Of a stretch of 64,000 nucleotides of DNA, positions 1 to 7,407 are shown one piece after another (positions within the stretch are counted from its first letter, which is position 1; every line of letters begins with the position of its first letter). The position numbers were made by a program, and so were the translations under genes. The notes under the pieces are model-generated. The model worked only from the letters and a program-made list of their open reading frames with translations, searched no databases and was not told the DNA's origin. The DNA comes from Arthrobacter sp. YD4. Lineage in GTDB: Bacteria; Actinomycetota; Actinomycetes; Actinomycetales; Micrococcaceae. The stretch covers positions 62,001 to 126,000 of the forward strand of contig NZ_JAUHHD010000006.1 in assembly GCF_030410515.1 (NCBI RefSeq), written 5' to 3'.

Positions 1-167
1 GCCAGGCCGCTGCCGTTGATGTACGCGGCGCTGCCGGGATCGAGGCGCTCCACCACGCCCTGGGACAGCTCGTCCATGGCGATCTGCCGGACGGCCGGCT
101 GCCCGGCGGCCTGCCCGGCGCCCGGCGGCTGGGCGTACCCGTCCCGGAGGGCGCTAGACGCGGGCAA
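1..167 (-). CDS. mcrC: McrC-like restriction subunit, 5' fragment
   Basis: Only the N-terminal part is in the window; the gene runs off the left edge. The frame stays open and reads VRQIAMDELSQGVV, then a stretch of small residues, which resembles the first beta-strand region of McrC-type proteins that partner McrB GTPases. The start is uncertain: a TTG at 167 would overlap the end of the McrB-like gene by 14 bases, while the first ATG is at 77. The residues before that ATG look like part of the fold, so I prefer the longer form. The identification rests mainly on its place directly downstream of an McrB-like gene; in the known system McrC supplies the nuclease. Confidence 0.5.
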   Translation of the reverse strand, partial: MPASSALRDGYAQPPGAGQAAGQPAVRQIAMDELSQGVVERLDPGSAAYINGSGL

Positions 168-2385
168 GGCGACCCATCAACTGCTCGAGCCCGAACCGCT
201 CCTGCAGCTGGGCGCGGTTCAGCTGACCGTGGTAGTGCTCCTCGAGCAGCGGCATCAGTTCGTACTTCCAGATCCGCCGCAGCCCGGCGGGGGTCTGGGC
301 AGCCTTCTTCATGAAGTAGGACGGTCCGATCATCAGGTCCCGGTCCCACTCGTCGATCGCGTTGTTCAGCTCATCGAGCAGCAGCGCCGGCGTCGTGTCG
401 AGGCCGCGGGCCTGCAGGAACCGCAGCAGCGTCCCCTTGACCGGTTCGGTGCTGGGGTGCAGCTCGATGAAGGAGAACCGGCGCCGGATCGCGGCGTCCA
501 TCATGGCGATGGAGCGGTCTGCCGTGTTCATGGTGCCGATGATGTAGAGGTTGTCCGGCAGCGAGAACGGCTCGGTGGGGCTGTACTGCAGGTAGATCCG
601 GTCGTCGCGGTACTCCAGCAGGAAGTACAGCTCGCCGAAGACCTTCGCCAGGTTGGCGCGGTTCATCTCATCGATGATCAGGAAGTAGGGCTTCTTCTCG
701 TTGCCCGGCTTCGCGGCTTCCTCGGCCAGCCGGCGCAGCGGCCCGGCCACCAGCTTGAAGGACACCTGGCCCTCGTCGGTCTTATCCGGCCGGTAGCCCT
801 CGAAGAAGTCCTCGTAGGCGTAGGAAGGGTGGAACTGCACCAGCTTGACCCGCTCGTCCCCGGTGTCGCCGGCGAGTTCGGCGGCGAGGTGCTTGGCCAG
901 GTAGGTCTTGCCGGTGCCGGGCGGGCCGTACAGCACCAGCTGCCGATTCTCCTCCAGCATTTCGGCGATTTCCTGCAGCGGCTCCAGGTCCATGTGCAGG
1001 GTCGCGGCGAACTCCGGGGTCAGGGGCCGGAAGCCCTCGCACGGGGGTTCGACGACGGCAGCCGGCTCGTCGCCGTCTGCGGCATCTCCCTCCGCCTCGG
1101 CCGGGAGCAGCGCCTCGAGCGCCTGGATCACGCGGGTGACGTCCACGACGACGCCGGAGCTGGCCAGCTGCCGCTGCACGTGCCGGGGCAACTCGGCGAG
1201 CTGGTGGTCGCCGTCGAACCAGCGGACCTTGCGGCGCAGCCTTCGGTTGTCCTCGTTCTGTTCGGGTTCGCCCAGCACCACGCCCACGCGCACGGCGCCG
1301 GCGCTCTGGTAGAGGGTGAGGTCGCCCGGCTTCATGACGGTCAGGAAGGCGAAGACGGCGGTCTTGGTGTCCTCGCGCTCGACGTAGCTCAGGTGCTTGT
1401 AGTCCTCGTCGACGGCGTGCTGGACCAGGCCCGCGGTGACGCCCGGGTCGAGCTGGCGGAGGTGTTCGACGTCGAGCGTCACCGCTTCCTCGTCCTGCCA
1501 CGCGGCGAGCAGCTCGGCGTTGTCGTGGTGGCTGCGCAGCAGCCAGGCGCGGCGGCCGGGGTCCCCCACCTTGCGCCACTGGCTGACCAGCTGCCGGGAG
1601 TACCAGTCGATCCGCTGGCCGGCCTGTTCGTCCAGGTGCAGGCGGATCCGGTGGATGTCGGCGGAGATCTCCTCATCCGAATCGCCCTTCGCGCCGCCGA
1701 CCAGGGAGGCGAACGCGTCGCGGATCTCCTGGCGTTCGACGTCGGCCACGATCGGTTCGAAGTAGGCCGGCCAGACCAGGAATTCGATGCTGCGGCGGAT
1801 CGCCGGCTGGTCATCCGGGGTGCCCATGGTCAGCTCGTGGAACGCCAGCGGGTCCTTGATGGCGGCCTGCACGACGCCGGCGGGACGCTGCGCGACGTGG
1901 CGGACGAAGCGGCAGAGCCATTTCAGGTGGTCCCAGATGGTCCAGTTGAACTCGGCGGTGCGGTCCCGGATCACGCCGTGGTCCGTCATGCCGGCGTAGA
2001 GCTCCTCCGGCAGGTCCAGCGGAGGCTCGAGCCAGGACGCGGCCTCGGCCACGCGGGCACGCTTGACCTTGAGGGACTTCACCTCGTGGGCCAGCGGGAG
2101 GGACTGCAGGAAGAGCAGTTCGACGGCGAGCTGCTTCGCGCCGCGGGTGGCCCCCTCAAGGTTTTCCCGCAGGTTGGTCATCATGGGTGCCTTGGGGTCC
2201 GGGATGCCCCGTTCCAGCCGCTCCAGCAGCTCCGAGGCGGCGGCCACGGACCAGGTCCGGGTGCGGCCGTCCAGCGGGGAGGCCTTGCCGAGCAGACCCG
2301 GGCCGAGCACAAACCACGCCGCGTCTTCGATTTCCTTGGAGATGCCGAGGGCGCGGTGCATGGCAGGCTTTTTGTGGGGGGTCAT
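154..2385 (-). CDS. mcrB: McrB-like AAA+ restriction NTPase
   Basis: A protein of about 743 residues. The C-terminal half is an AAA+ NTPase of the McrB branch: Walker A GPPGTGKT at about 487-494, a Walker B region continuing into DEMNRAN (the McrB-specific stretch after the acidic residues), and the sensor motif GTMNTADRS followed by the arginine-finger-like AIRRRF. In McrBC this subunit forms the GTP-driven translocating ring and the N-terminal part reads modified DNA. Here the N-terminal ~450 residues are not the classical McrB DNA-binding fold. Around residues 340-440 (MKPGDLTLYQSAG, then VRVGVVLGEPEQ) they resemble a PUA/EVE-like modified-base reader, which is an inference. ATG at 2385 has GGAGG just upstream; a TTG at 2394 is the alternative. 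The downstream McrC-like gene completes the type IV restriction pair. Confidence 0.85.
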   Translation of the reverse strand: MTPHKKPAMHRALGISKEIEDAAWFVLGPGLLGKASPLDGRTRTWSVAAASELLERLERGIPDPKAPMMTNLRENLEGATRGAKQLAVELLFLQSLPLAHEVKSLKVKRARVAEAASWLEPPLDLPEELYAGMTDHGVIRDRTAEFNWTIWDHLKWLCRFVRHVAQRPAGVVQAAIKDPLAFHELTMGTPDDQPAIRRSIEFLVWPAYFEPIVADVERQEIRDAFASLVGGAKGDSDEEISADIHRIRLHLDEQAGQRIDWYSRQLVSQWRKVGDPGRRAWLLRSHHDNAELLAAWQDEEAVTLDVEHLRQLDPGVTAGLVQHAVDEDYKHLSYVEREDTKTAVFAFLTVMKPGDLTLYQSAGAVRVGVVLGEPEQNEDNRRLRRKVRWFDGDHQLAELPRHVQRQLASSGVVVDVTRVIQALEALLPAEAEGDAADGDEPAAVVEPPCEGFRPLTPEFAATLHMDLEPLQEIAEMLEENRQLVLYGPPGTGKTYLAKHLAAELAGDTGDERVKLVQFHPSYAYEDFFEGYRPDKTDEGQVSFKLVAGPLRRLAEEAAKPGNEKKPYFLIIDEMNRANLAKVFGELYFLLEYRDDRIYLQYSPTEPFSLPDNLYIIGTMNTADRSIAMMDAAIRRRFSFIELHPSTEPVKGTLLRFLQARGLDTTPALLLDELNNAIDEWDRDLMIGPSYFMKKAAQTPAGLRRIWKYELMPLLEEHYHGQLNRAQLQERFGLEQLMGRLARV

Positions 2386-2410
2386 GCCCTCCAATTTACA
2401 GGCTTAAGCT

Positions 2411-2459
2411 GAACGCCCGCATCACGGGCCGGCCCGTCGCCGGGCCGTCCGGGGCGTTC
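2411..2459 (-). terminator. possible hairpin terminator
   Basis: GAACGCCC (2411-2418) and GGGCGTTC (2452-2459) can pair across a G+C-rich loop that itself contains pairing arms. It lies just past the stop of the small membrane-protein gene read leftward. There is no clear T-run, so this is a weak call. Confidence 0.35.
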
Positions 2460-2477
2460 TCCAGGCGCCCGGGCGGG

Positions 2478-2732
2478 CTACTTGCCGCCGGCCCTGCGCT
2501 TCACGCCGAAGGTGAAATAGCTGCCGGGTCCGACGAAGTTCACCAGCGTGGCTACCCGCCAGAGCGCCTTGCTGCCGCGGATTTCCTCCGCCGGCCGGCG
2601 GGAGATGTCCCGCTGCGCCGCGACCAAAAGGGAAAGCTGCACGAGGGCCGCCGTGACGGTGCCGAACTTCGCCATCGGCGAGAGTTCCTTCCACGTCTTC
2701 TTTTTGCCCGCCGCCTTGCTGCGCTTGGCCAT
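2478..2732 (-). CDS. small membrane protein, PLDc_N-like
   Basis: An 84-residue basic protein. A Lys-rich start (MAKRSKAAGKKK) precedes one hydrophobic helix (about residues 22-37), a short RRP-containing loop, the segment RGSKALWRVATLVNF, then GPGSYFTFGVKRR. This layout of helix, R-x-P, K-x-L-W, G-P-x-x-Y-x-x-F-G matches the two-helix domain found at the N terminus of phospholipase-D-type cardiolipin synthases and as stand-alone small actinobacterial proteins. No catalytic residues are present. The start at 2732 is chosen because GAGGAGCAGGACC precedes the ATG; longer frames upstream lack a ribosome site. Its role is unknown, probably membrane-associated. Confidence 0.75.
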   Translation of the reverse strand: MAKRSKAAGKKKTWKELSPMAKFGTVTAALVQLSLLVAAQRDISRRPAEEIRGSKALWRVATLVNFVGPGSYFTFGVKRRAGGK

Positions 2733-2841
2733 GGTCCTGCTCCTCGCTCTGGTCGGTTCTGTGCCGATGCCCGTGGGGCGCGTCCAGTCTAGGGCGGGGC
2801 GGGCGGCCGCGGTAAGGGCCTCCCGCCCCATCCCTCTTGGT

Positions 2842-2903
2842 CAACTGACTCGCAGCTGGGGCCGTTCTGGGGTCTCAAAACGGCCTGATGTGCGAGTCAG
2901 TTG
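2842..2903. repeat. 62-base two-tier palindrome
   Basis: Perfect 13-base outer arms CAACTGACTCGCA (2842-2854) and TGCGAGTCAGTTG (2891-2903) enclose perfect 7-base inner arms GGCCGTT (2860-2866) and AACGGCC (2879-2885), with an asymmetric 5/5-base internal bulge and a 12-base loop. It lies 14 bases past the stop of the thioesterase gene, so it could act as a terminator. However there is no T-run, and the highly ordered arms look like a dispersed extragenic palindrome. Confidence 0.8.
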
Positions 2904-2916
2904 GGGGTCCGCGCGG

Positions 2917-3348
2917 TCAGTGGGCGGTGAACTGCTCCAGCGTGGCCTTCTGCTCCGGGGTCAGCCGCACCACCCGTCCGGTGGCCTCGTCCACGAAGGC
3001 CAGGTGACTGCTGGCCTTAACGCAGTCCTCGCCGGTGACGGGGTCCTGGACCAGGTAATGGATGTCGAAGCTGGCACCCTTGACCGCGCCGATCCAGAGC
3101 TGCACGAGGGCGGGGATGTTGCGGTACTCCAGGGTCCGGACGTAGCGGATGCGGTGTTCGACCACCAGCGCCAGGATGCCGGCGGGGACCTCGCTGAAGA
3201 GCGGGACCACCGGCTCCAGGCCGGGCAGCCCGGTGCCGCCGGGCGGCCCGAAGGCGGCGATGCGCGCCTCCTCCAGGATCCGGACCAGCTGGACGTTGTT
3301 GATATGGCCGTAAGCGTCCATGTCGCCCCAGCGCATCGGCACCCGCAC
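2917..3348 (-). CDS. acyl-CoA thioesterase, hotdog fold
   Basis: A 143-residue protein of the 4HBT/YbgC type. The N-terminal RWGDMDAYGHINNV is the family's active-site signature, with the catalytic aspartate in DMDAYGH followed by the helix carrying NN; the rest alternates strands as expected for a hotdog fold. It should hydrolyse an acyl- or aryl-CoA thioester, with the substrate not deducible. The GTG at 3348 is the only reasonable start before an in-frame stop inside the upstream ABC gene. A GTG at 3342 or ATG at 3336 fits the GGAG slightly better. It follows the ABC exporter genes on the same strand with a 41-base gap, so it may share their transcript. Confidence 0.85.
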   Translation of the reverse strand: MRVPMRWGDMDAYGHINNVQLVRILEEARIAAFGPPGGTGLPGLEPVVPLFSEVPAGILALVVEHRIRYVRTLEYRNIPALVQLWIGAVKGASFDIHYLVQDPVTGEDCVKASSHLAFVDEATGRVVRLTPEQKATLEQFTAH

Positions 3349-3389
3349 CTCCAGCCGGCGCGGCTCCGCTCCCCCGGCCGTCGCGGCGC

Positions 3390-5468
3390 TCAGCTGCGCA
3401 CCGGCGTCGGGCCGCCCGCGGCGTCGGCAAGGGCCGCCTCCGCGTCCTCACCGGCGAACTGGGACATGTACAGCCGGTAGTAGGCGCCCTGGCTCTCGAG
3501 CAGCTCGGCGTGCCGGCCCTGCTCCACGATCCGGCCTGCCTCCATCACCAGGATGGTGTCCGCGTCCCGGATGGTGGAGAGCCGGTGCGCGATCACGAAG
3601 CTGGTCCGTTCGGTCCGCAGCGCGGCCATGGCCTTCTGGACCAGGGCCTCGGTTCGGGTGTCCACCGAGCTGGTGGCCTCGTCCAGGATCAGCAGCGACG
3701 GATCGGCCACGAAGGCGCGGGCGATGGTGATCAGCTGCTTCTCGCCGGCGCTGACGTTGTTGCCTTCCTCGTCGATGACCGTGTCGTACCCGTCCGGCAG
3801 GGCCCGGACGAAGCGGTCCACGAAGGTGGCCTTCGCGGCGGCCATGATCTGGTCCTCGGTGGCGTCCAGCTTGCCGTAGCGGATGTTGTCGTAGATGGTG
3901 CCGCCGAACAGCCAGGCGTCCTGCAGCACCATGCCCACCTTGGAGCGGAGCTCGGCGCGGCTGAGCCGGGTGATGTCCACGCCGTCCAGGGTGATGGTGC
4001 CGGCGTTGAGCTCGTAGAAGCGCATCACCAGGTTCACCAGCGTGGTCTTGCCGGCGCCGGTGGGTCCGACGATCGCGACGGTGTGGCCGGGTTCGGCGGT
4101 GAAGGACAGGTCCTCAATCAACGGCTTGTCCGGCGTGTAGCTGAAGGTGACGTGGTTGAACTCCACGTGACCGTCGGTCCTGGCCGGCAGCTGGTCCGTG
4201 GCGGTCTCCGGATCCTGCTCGTCGGCGTCGAGGAACTCGAACACGCGCTCGGCGGAGGCGACGCCGGACTGCAGCATGTTGGCCATGCCGGCCATCTGTC
4301 CCAGCGGCTGGGTGAACTCGCGGGAGTACTGGATGAACGCGGTGGCGTCGCCCAGGCTCATCCCGCCGGAGGCCACGCGCAGGCCGCCGACGACGGCGAT
4401 GCCCACGTAGCTGAGGTAGGAGACGAACTGCATGACCGGCATGATCATGCCGGAGACGAACTGGGCGCCGAAGCTGGCCTTGTAGAGTTCCTCGTTCCGT
4501 TCGTCGAAGCGGGCCAGCATGTCCGCGTCGCGGCCGAAGACCCGGACCAGGTCGTGCCCGGAGAAGGACTCCTCGATCTGGCCGTTGAGTTCGCCGGTGT
4601 TCTTCCACTGCGCGGCAAAGAGCTTCTGGCTGCGCGCGCCGATGACGCCGGCGGCCACCCCGGAGAGCGGCAGCGCGATGAGGGCGATCAGGGCCAGCTG
4701 CCAGGACACGATGAACATCATGATGACGATGCCGATCACGGTCAGCGCCGAGTTCACCAGCTGCGCGAACGCCTGCTGCAGGGCCTGCTGGATGTTGTCG
4801 ACGTCGTTGGTGACGCGGGAGAGGACGTCGCCGCGCTGGCGGGTGTCGAAGTAGTTCAGCGGCAGCGCGTTGAGTTTCTTCTCGGTGTCATCCCGCAGCC
4901 GGCGCACCACCCGCATGACCAGGACGTTGAGGACGTAGCCCTGCAGCCAGAGGAAGATGTTGGCGACGAAGTACATCACCAGCACCACGCTGATGAGGAA
5001 CGCAAGCTTCTGGAAGTCGATGCCGACGCCGGGGATCACGTCCATGCGGGAGAGCATGTCCGCGAAGTTGTCCTGGCCCTGGGCGCGGAGCCCGGCGATG
5101 AACTGGTCCTTGGTGGCCCCGGCAGGGAGCTGCTTGCCGACGACCCCGCCGAAGATCACGTCCATGGCCTGGCCGAGGATGCGGGGCGCGACGACGTTGA
5201 GGACGACGGCCACGGTCACCATCGCCAGGACGGCGATGATGCCGGCGCGTTCGGGTTTCAGCAGGCCCATCAGACGCTTCGCCGAGGGCCAGAAGTGCTG
5301 GGCCTTCTTTGCCGGGACCGCGCCGAACATGCCGCCGTCGGCCTCGCCGGGAGTGAACTCCTCCTCGACAAAGTCCTCGTCGGCGGTGTCCGGTGCGTCC
5401 TGCGGGCCGGTCACGGCGCCGGCCGTTTCGTCCGGCGCGTTGCGGCCGAGCTTTTCGTTGGTGCTCAC
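3390..5468 (-). CDS. ABC exporter, catalytic half (TmrA/BmrD-like)
   Basis: A 692-residue half-transporter: an acidic, Pro/Glu-rich N-terminal tail of about 75 residues, six membrane helices, then a nucleotide-binding domain. The NBD has Walker A GPTGAGKT, Walker B LLILDEATSSVD with the catalytic glutamate, and the switch histidine in IAHRLSTI. Its signature loop is non-canonical (NVSAGEKQ instead of LSGGQ). The partner encoded just upstream has the opposite pattern: good signature, defective Walker B and switch. This is the hallmark of heterodimeric exporters with one degenerate ATP site. The GTG start overlaps the partner's stop (GTGA), implying coupled translation. Substrate unknown; lipid or multidrug export is typical. 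Confidence 0.9.
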   Translation of the reverse strand: MSTNEKLGRNAPDETAGAVTGPQDAPDTADEDFVEEEFTPGEADGGMFGAVPAKKAQHFWPSAKRLMGLLKPERAGIIAVLAMVTVAVVLNVVAPRILGQAMDVIFGGVVGKQLPAGATKDQFIAGLRAQGQDNFADMLSRMDVIPGVGIDFQKLAFLISVVLVMYFVANIFLWLQGYVLNVLVMRVVRRLRDDTEKKLNALPLNYFDTRQRGDVLSRVTNDVDNIQQALQQAFAQLVNSALTVIGIVIMMFIVSWQLALIALIALPLSGVAAGVIGARSQKLFAAQWKNTGELNGQIEESFSGHDLVRVFGRDADMLARFDERNEELYKASFGAQFVSGMIMPVMQFVSYLSYVGIAVVGGLRVASGGMSLGDATAFIQYSREFTQPLGQMAGMANMLQSGVASAERVFEFLDADEQDPETATDQLPARTDGHVEFNHVTFSYTPDKPLIEDLSFTAEPGHTVAIVGPTGAGKTTLVNLVMRFYELNAGTITLDGVDITRLSRAELRSKVGMVLQDAWLFGGTIYDNIRYGKLDATEDQIMAAAKATFVDRFVRALPDGYDTVIDEEGNNVSAGEKQLITIARAFVADPSLLILDEATSSVDTRTEALVQKAMAALRTERTSFVIAHRLSTIRDADTILVMEAGRIVEQGRHAELLESQGAYYRLYMSQFAGEDAEAALADAAGGPTPVRS

Positions 5469-7198
5469 GCGATGGCCTCCGCGGTCAGCTGGGATTCGAC
5501 AATTTCCTGGTAGGTGCTGGAGCTCTGGAGGAGCTCCTCGTGGGTGCCGCGGTCCACGATCCGGCCCTTGTCCAGCACCAGGATCTGATCCGCGTCGGCG
5601 ATGGTAGAGACCCGCTGACCGACGATGATGACTGTGGCGTCAGCGGTCTTGGCCTTGAGGGCCTTGCGCAGCCGGGCGTCGGTGGCGACGTCGAGCGCGG
5701 AGAACGAGTCGTCGAAGAGGAAGACCTTGGGTTCGGTGACCAGGGCCCGGGCGATGCAGAGCCGCTGGCGCTGGCCGCCGGAGACGTTGGTGCCGCCCTG
5801 GGCGATCCGGGCGTCGAGGCCGTTCTTCTTCTCGCGGACGAAGTCGGCTGCCTGCGCAACGGTGAGGGCGTCCCAGAGCTCGGCGTCGGTCGCCTCGGAC
5901 TTGCCGAACCGCAGGTTGTGCCCGATAGTTCCGGAGAACAGGTAGGGCCGCTGCGGGACCATGGCGACGCGGCTAGTGATCTCGGCCCGGTCGAGGTTGG
6001 TGACGGGGACGCCGTCCAGCAGGATCTCGCCGGAGGCGGCGTCGAAGAGGCGCGGCAGCAGGGCCAGCAGCGTGCTCTTGCCCGCGCCGGTGGACCCAAT
6101 GATCGCAACGGTCTGGCCGGGTTCGGCGGTGAAGCTGATGTCGCTGAGCACGGGGGCCTCGGCACCGGGGTAGGCGAAGGAGACGTTCCGGAATTCCACC
6201 CGGCCGGCCCGGGCGGCGGGAGCCACGGGGGTTCCGGGTTCGTGGATGGAGGGTTCGACGTCGAGCACCTCCCCGATGCGGTCCGCGCAGACGGAGGCGC
6301 GCGGGATCATCATGGCCATGAAGGTGCCCATCATGACCGCCATCAGGATCTGGAGCAGGTACTGCAGGAACGCGGTCAGCGACCCGACCTGCATCTCCCC
6401 CGCATCCACCCGCTGGCCGCCGAACCAGAGCACGGCCGCGGTGGAGATGTGCAGGATCATGCCGATCGCCGGGAACATCAGGACGAAGAGCGAGCCGATC
6501 TTGAGCGAGACGTTGGTCAGGTCCTGGTTGGCCGCGCCGAAGCGCTGCTCCTCGTGCGGTTCACGGACGAAGGCGCGGACCACGCGGATGCCGATGATCT
6601 GCTCGCGCAGGACGGCGTTGAGCCGGTCGATCTTGGCCTGCATGGAGCGGAACAGGGGCATCAGCCGGACCACCAGGTAGCCGACCACCACCACCAGCAG
6701 CGGCACGGAAACCCACACCAGCCAGGAGAGGTTCAGGTCCTCGCGGAGGGCCATCACGATGCCGCCGATACACATGATGGGCGTGGCCACCATGAAGTTG
6801 AGCGCCATCAGCATCAGCATCTGCACCTGCTGCACGTCATTGGTGCCGCGGGTGATCAGCGACGGCGCCCCGAAGACGTTGACGTCGCGGGCGGAGAAGC
6901 TGCTGACCTTGCGGAAGACCCCGCGGCGCAGGTCGCGGCCGAAGGCCATCGCGGCACGGGAACCGAAGTAAACGCCGGCGATAGCCGTGACCACCTGGAC
7001 CAGGGCTACGCCGAGCATCAGGGCGCCGGTGCGCCAGATGTAGTCGGTGTCCCCACGGGAGACGCCCTCGTCGATGATCTGGGCGTTGAGGCTGGGCAGG
7101 TACAGCGCGGCGATGGTGGAGGCCAACTGGAAGACGACGACGGCCGCGATGAACGGCAGGTACGGCCTCGAGTAGCGCCGGATGAGGGTGAGAAGCAT
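5465..7198 (-). CDS. ABC exporter, degenerate half
   Basis: A 577-residue half-transporter with six membrane helices and an NBD. Walker A is GSTGAGKST and the signature is canonical (NVSGGQRQR). The residue after the Walker B aspartate is Asp (FLFDDSFSALD) where a catalytic Glu is expected, and the switch His is replaced by Gln (VGQRVSTI). It therefore cannot form a normal catalytic site with its own Walker motifs and should pair with the product of the overlapping downstream gene. ATG at 7198 is preferred over GTG at 7204 because AAGGA lies at a proper distance. It is the first gene of the probable operon. Confidence 0.9.
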   Translation of the reverse strand: MLLTLIRRYSRPYLPFIAAVVVFQLASTIAALYLPSLNAQIIDEGVSRGDTDYIWRTGALMLGVALVQVVTAIAGVYFGSRAAMAFGRDLRRGVFRKVSSFSARDVNVFGAPSLITRGTNDVQQVQMLMLMALNFMVATPIMCIGGIVMALREDLNLSWLVWVSVPLLVVVVGYLVVRLMPLFRSMQAKIDRLNAVLREQIIGIRVVRAFVREPHEEQRFGAANQDLTNVSLKIGSLFVLMFPAIGMILHISTAAVLWFGGQRVDAGEMQVGSLTAFLQYLLQILMAVMMGTFMAMMIPRASVCADRIGEVLDVEPSIHEPGTPVAPAARAGRVEFRNVSFAYPGAEAPVLSDISFTAEPGQTVAIIGSTGAGKSTLLALLPRLFDAASGEILLDGVPVTNLDRAEITSRVAMVPQRPYLFSGTIGHNLRFGKSEATDAELWDALTVAQAADFVREKKNGLDARIAQGGTNVSGGQRQRLCIARALVTEPKVFLFDDSFSALDVATDARLRKALKAKTADATVIIVGQRVSTIADADQILVLDKGRIVDRGTHEELLQSSSTYQEIVESQLTAEAIA

Positions 7199-7239
7199 GC
7201 CCACTGGTCCTTCTGGAAGAAGCGGTTAATCCAAATACA

Positions 7240-7251
7240 TTACGAAAGTAA
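7240..7251 (-). promoter_or_regulatory. possible operator of ABC exporter operon
   Basis: TTACGAAAGTAA is a palindrome with 4-base arms (TTAC/GTAA) in a short A+T-rich patch about 40 bases upstream of the first ABC exporter gene. It resembles the short dyads bound by TetR or MarR repressors. No cognate regulator gene lies next to it. Confidence 0.35.
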
Positions 7252-7335
7252 AGCAGCAGGGGCCGACAGCCTTAGCCGTCCAACTCTACGAGGTCTTGGG
7301 CGCCGGCGGAACAGCGTCCGGAAAGGGAAACCAAC

Positions 7336-7371
7336 GGCCCCGCACCTCCCCTCGCGGGAAGGTACGGGGCC
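7336..7371 (-). terminator. hairpin terminator of DHA2 exporter gene
   Basis: GGCCCCGCACCTCCC (7336-7350) pairs with GGGAAGGTACGGGGCC (7356-7371) with about two mismatches across a 5-base loop. It lies downstream of the MFS gene read leftward; flanking T residues are few. Confidence 0.6.
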
Positions 7372-7407
7372 GCCGGATCCTGGCTGCGACGCCTGGGGTG
7401 CGCGGGG

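Noticed and set aside
3510..5513. Long open frame on the strand opposite the ABC exporter gene, and many similar antisense frames across the window
   Set aside because: High G+C third positions keep opposite-strand frames open; their translations are repetitive (Val/Gly/Asp/His or Arg/Pro-rich) with no domain, while the sense frames contain clear catalytic motifs.
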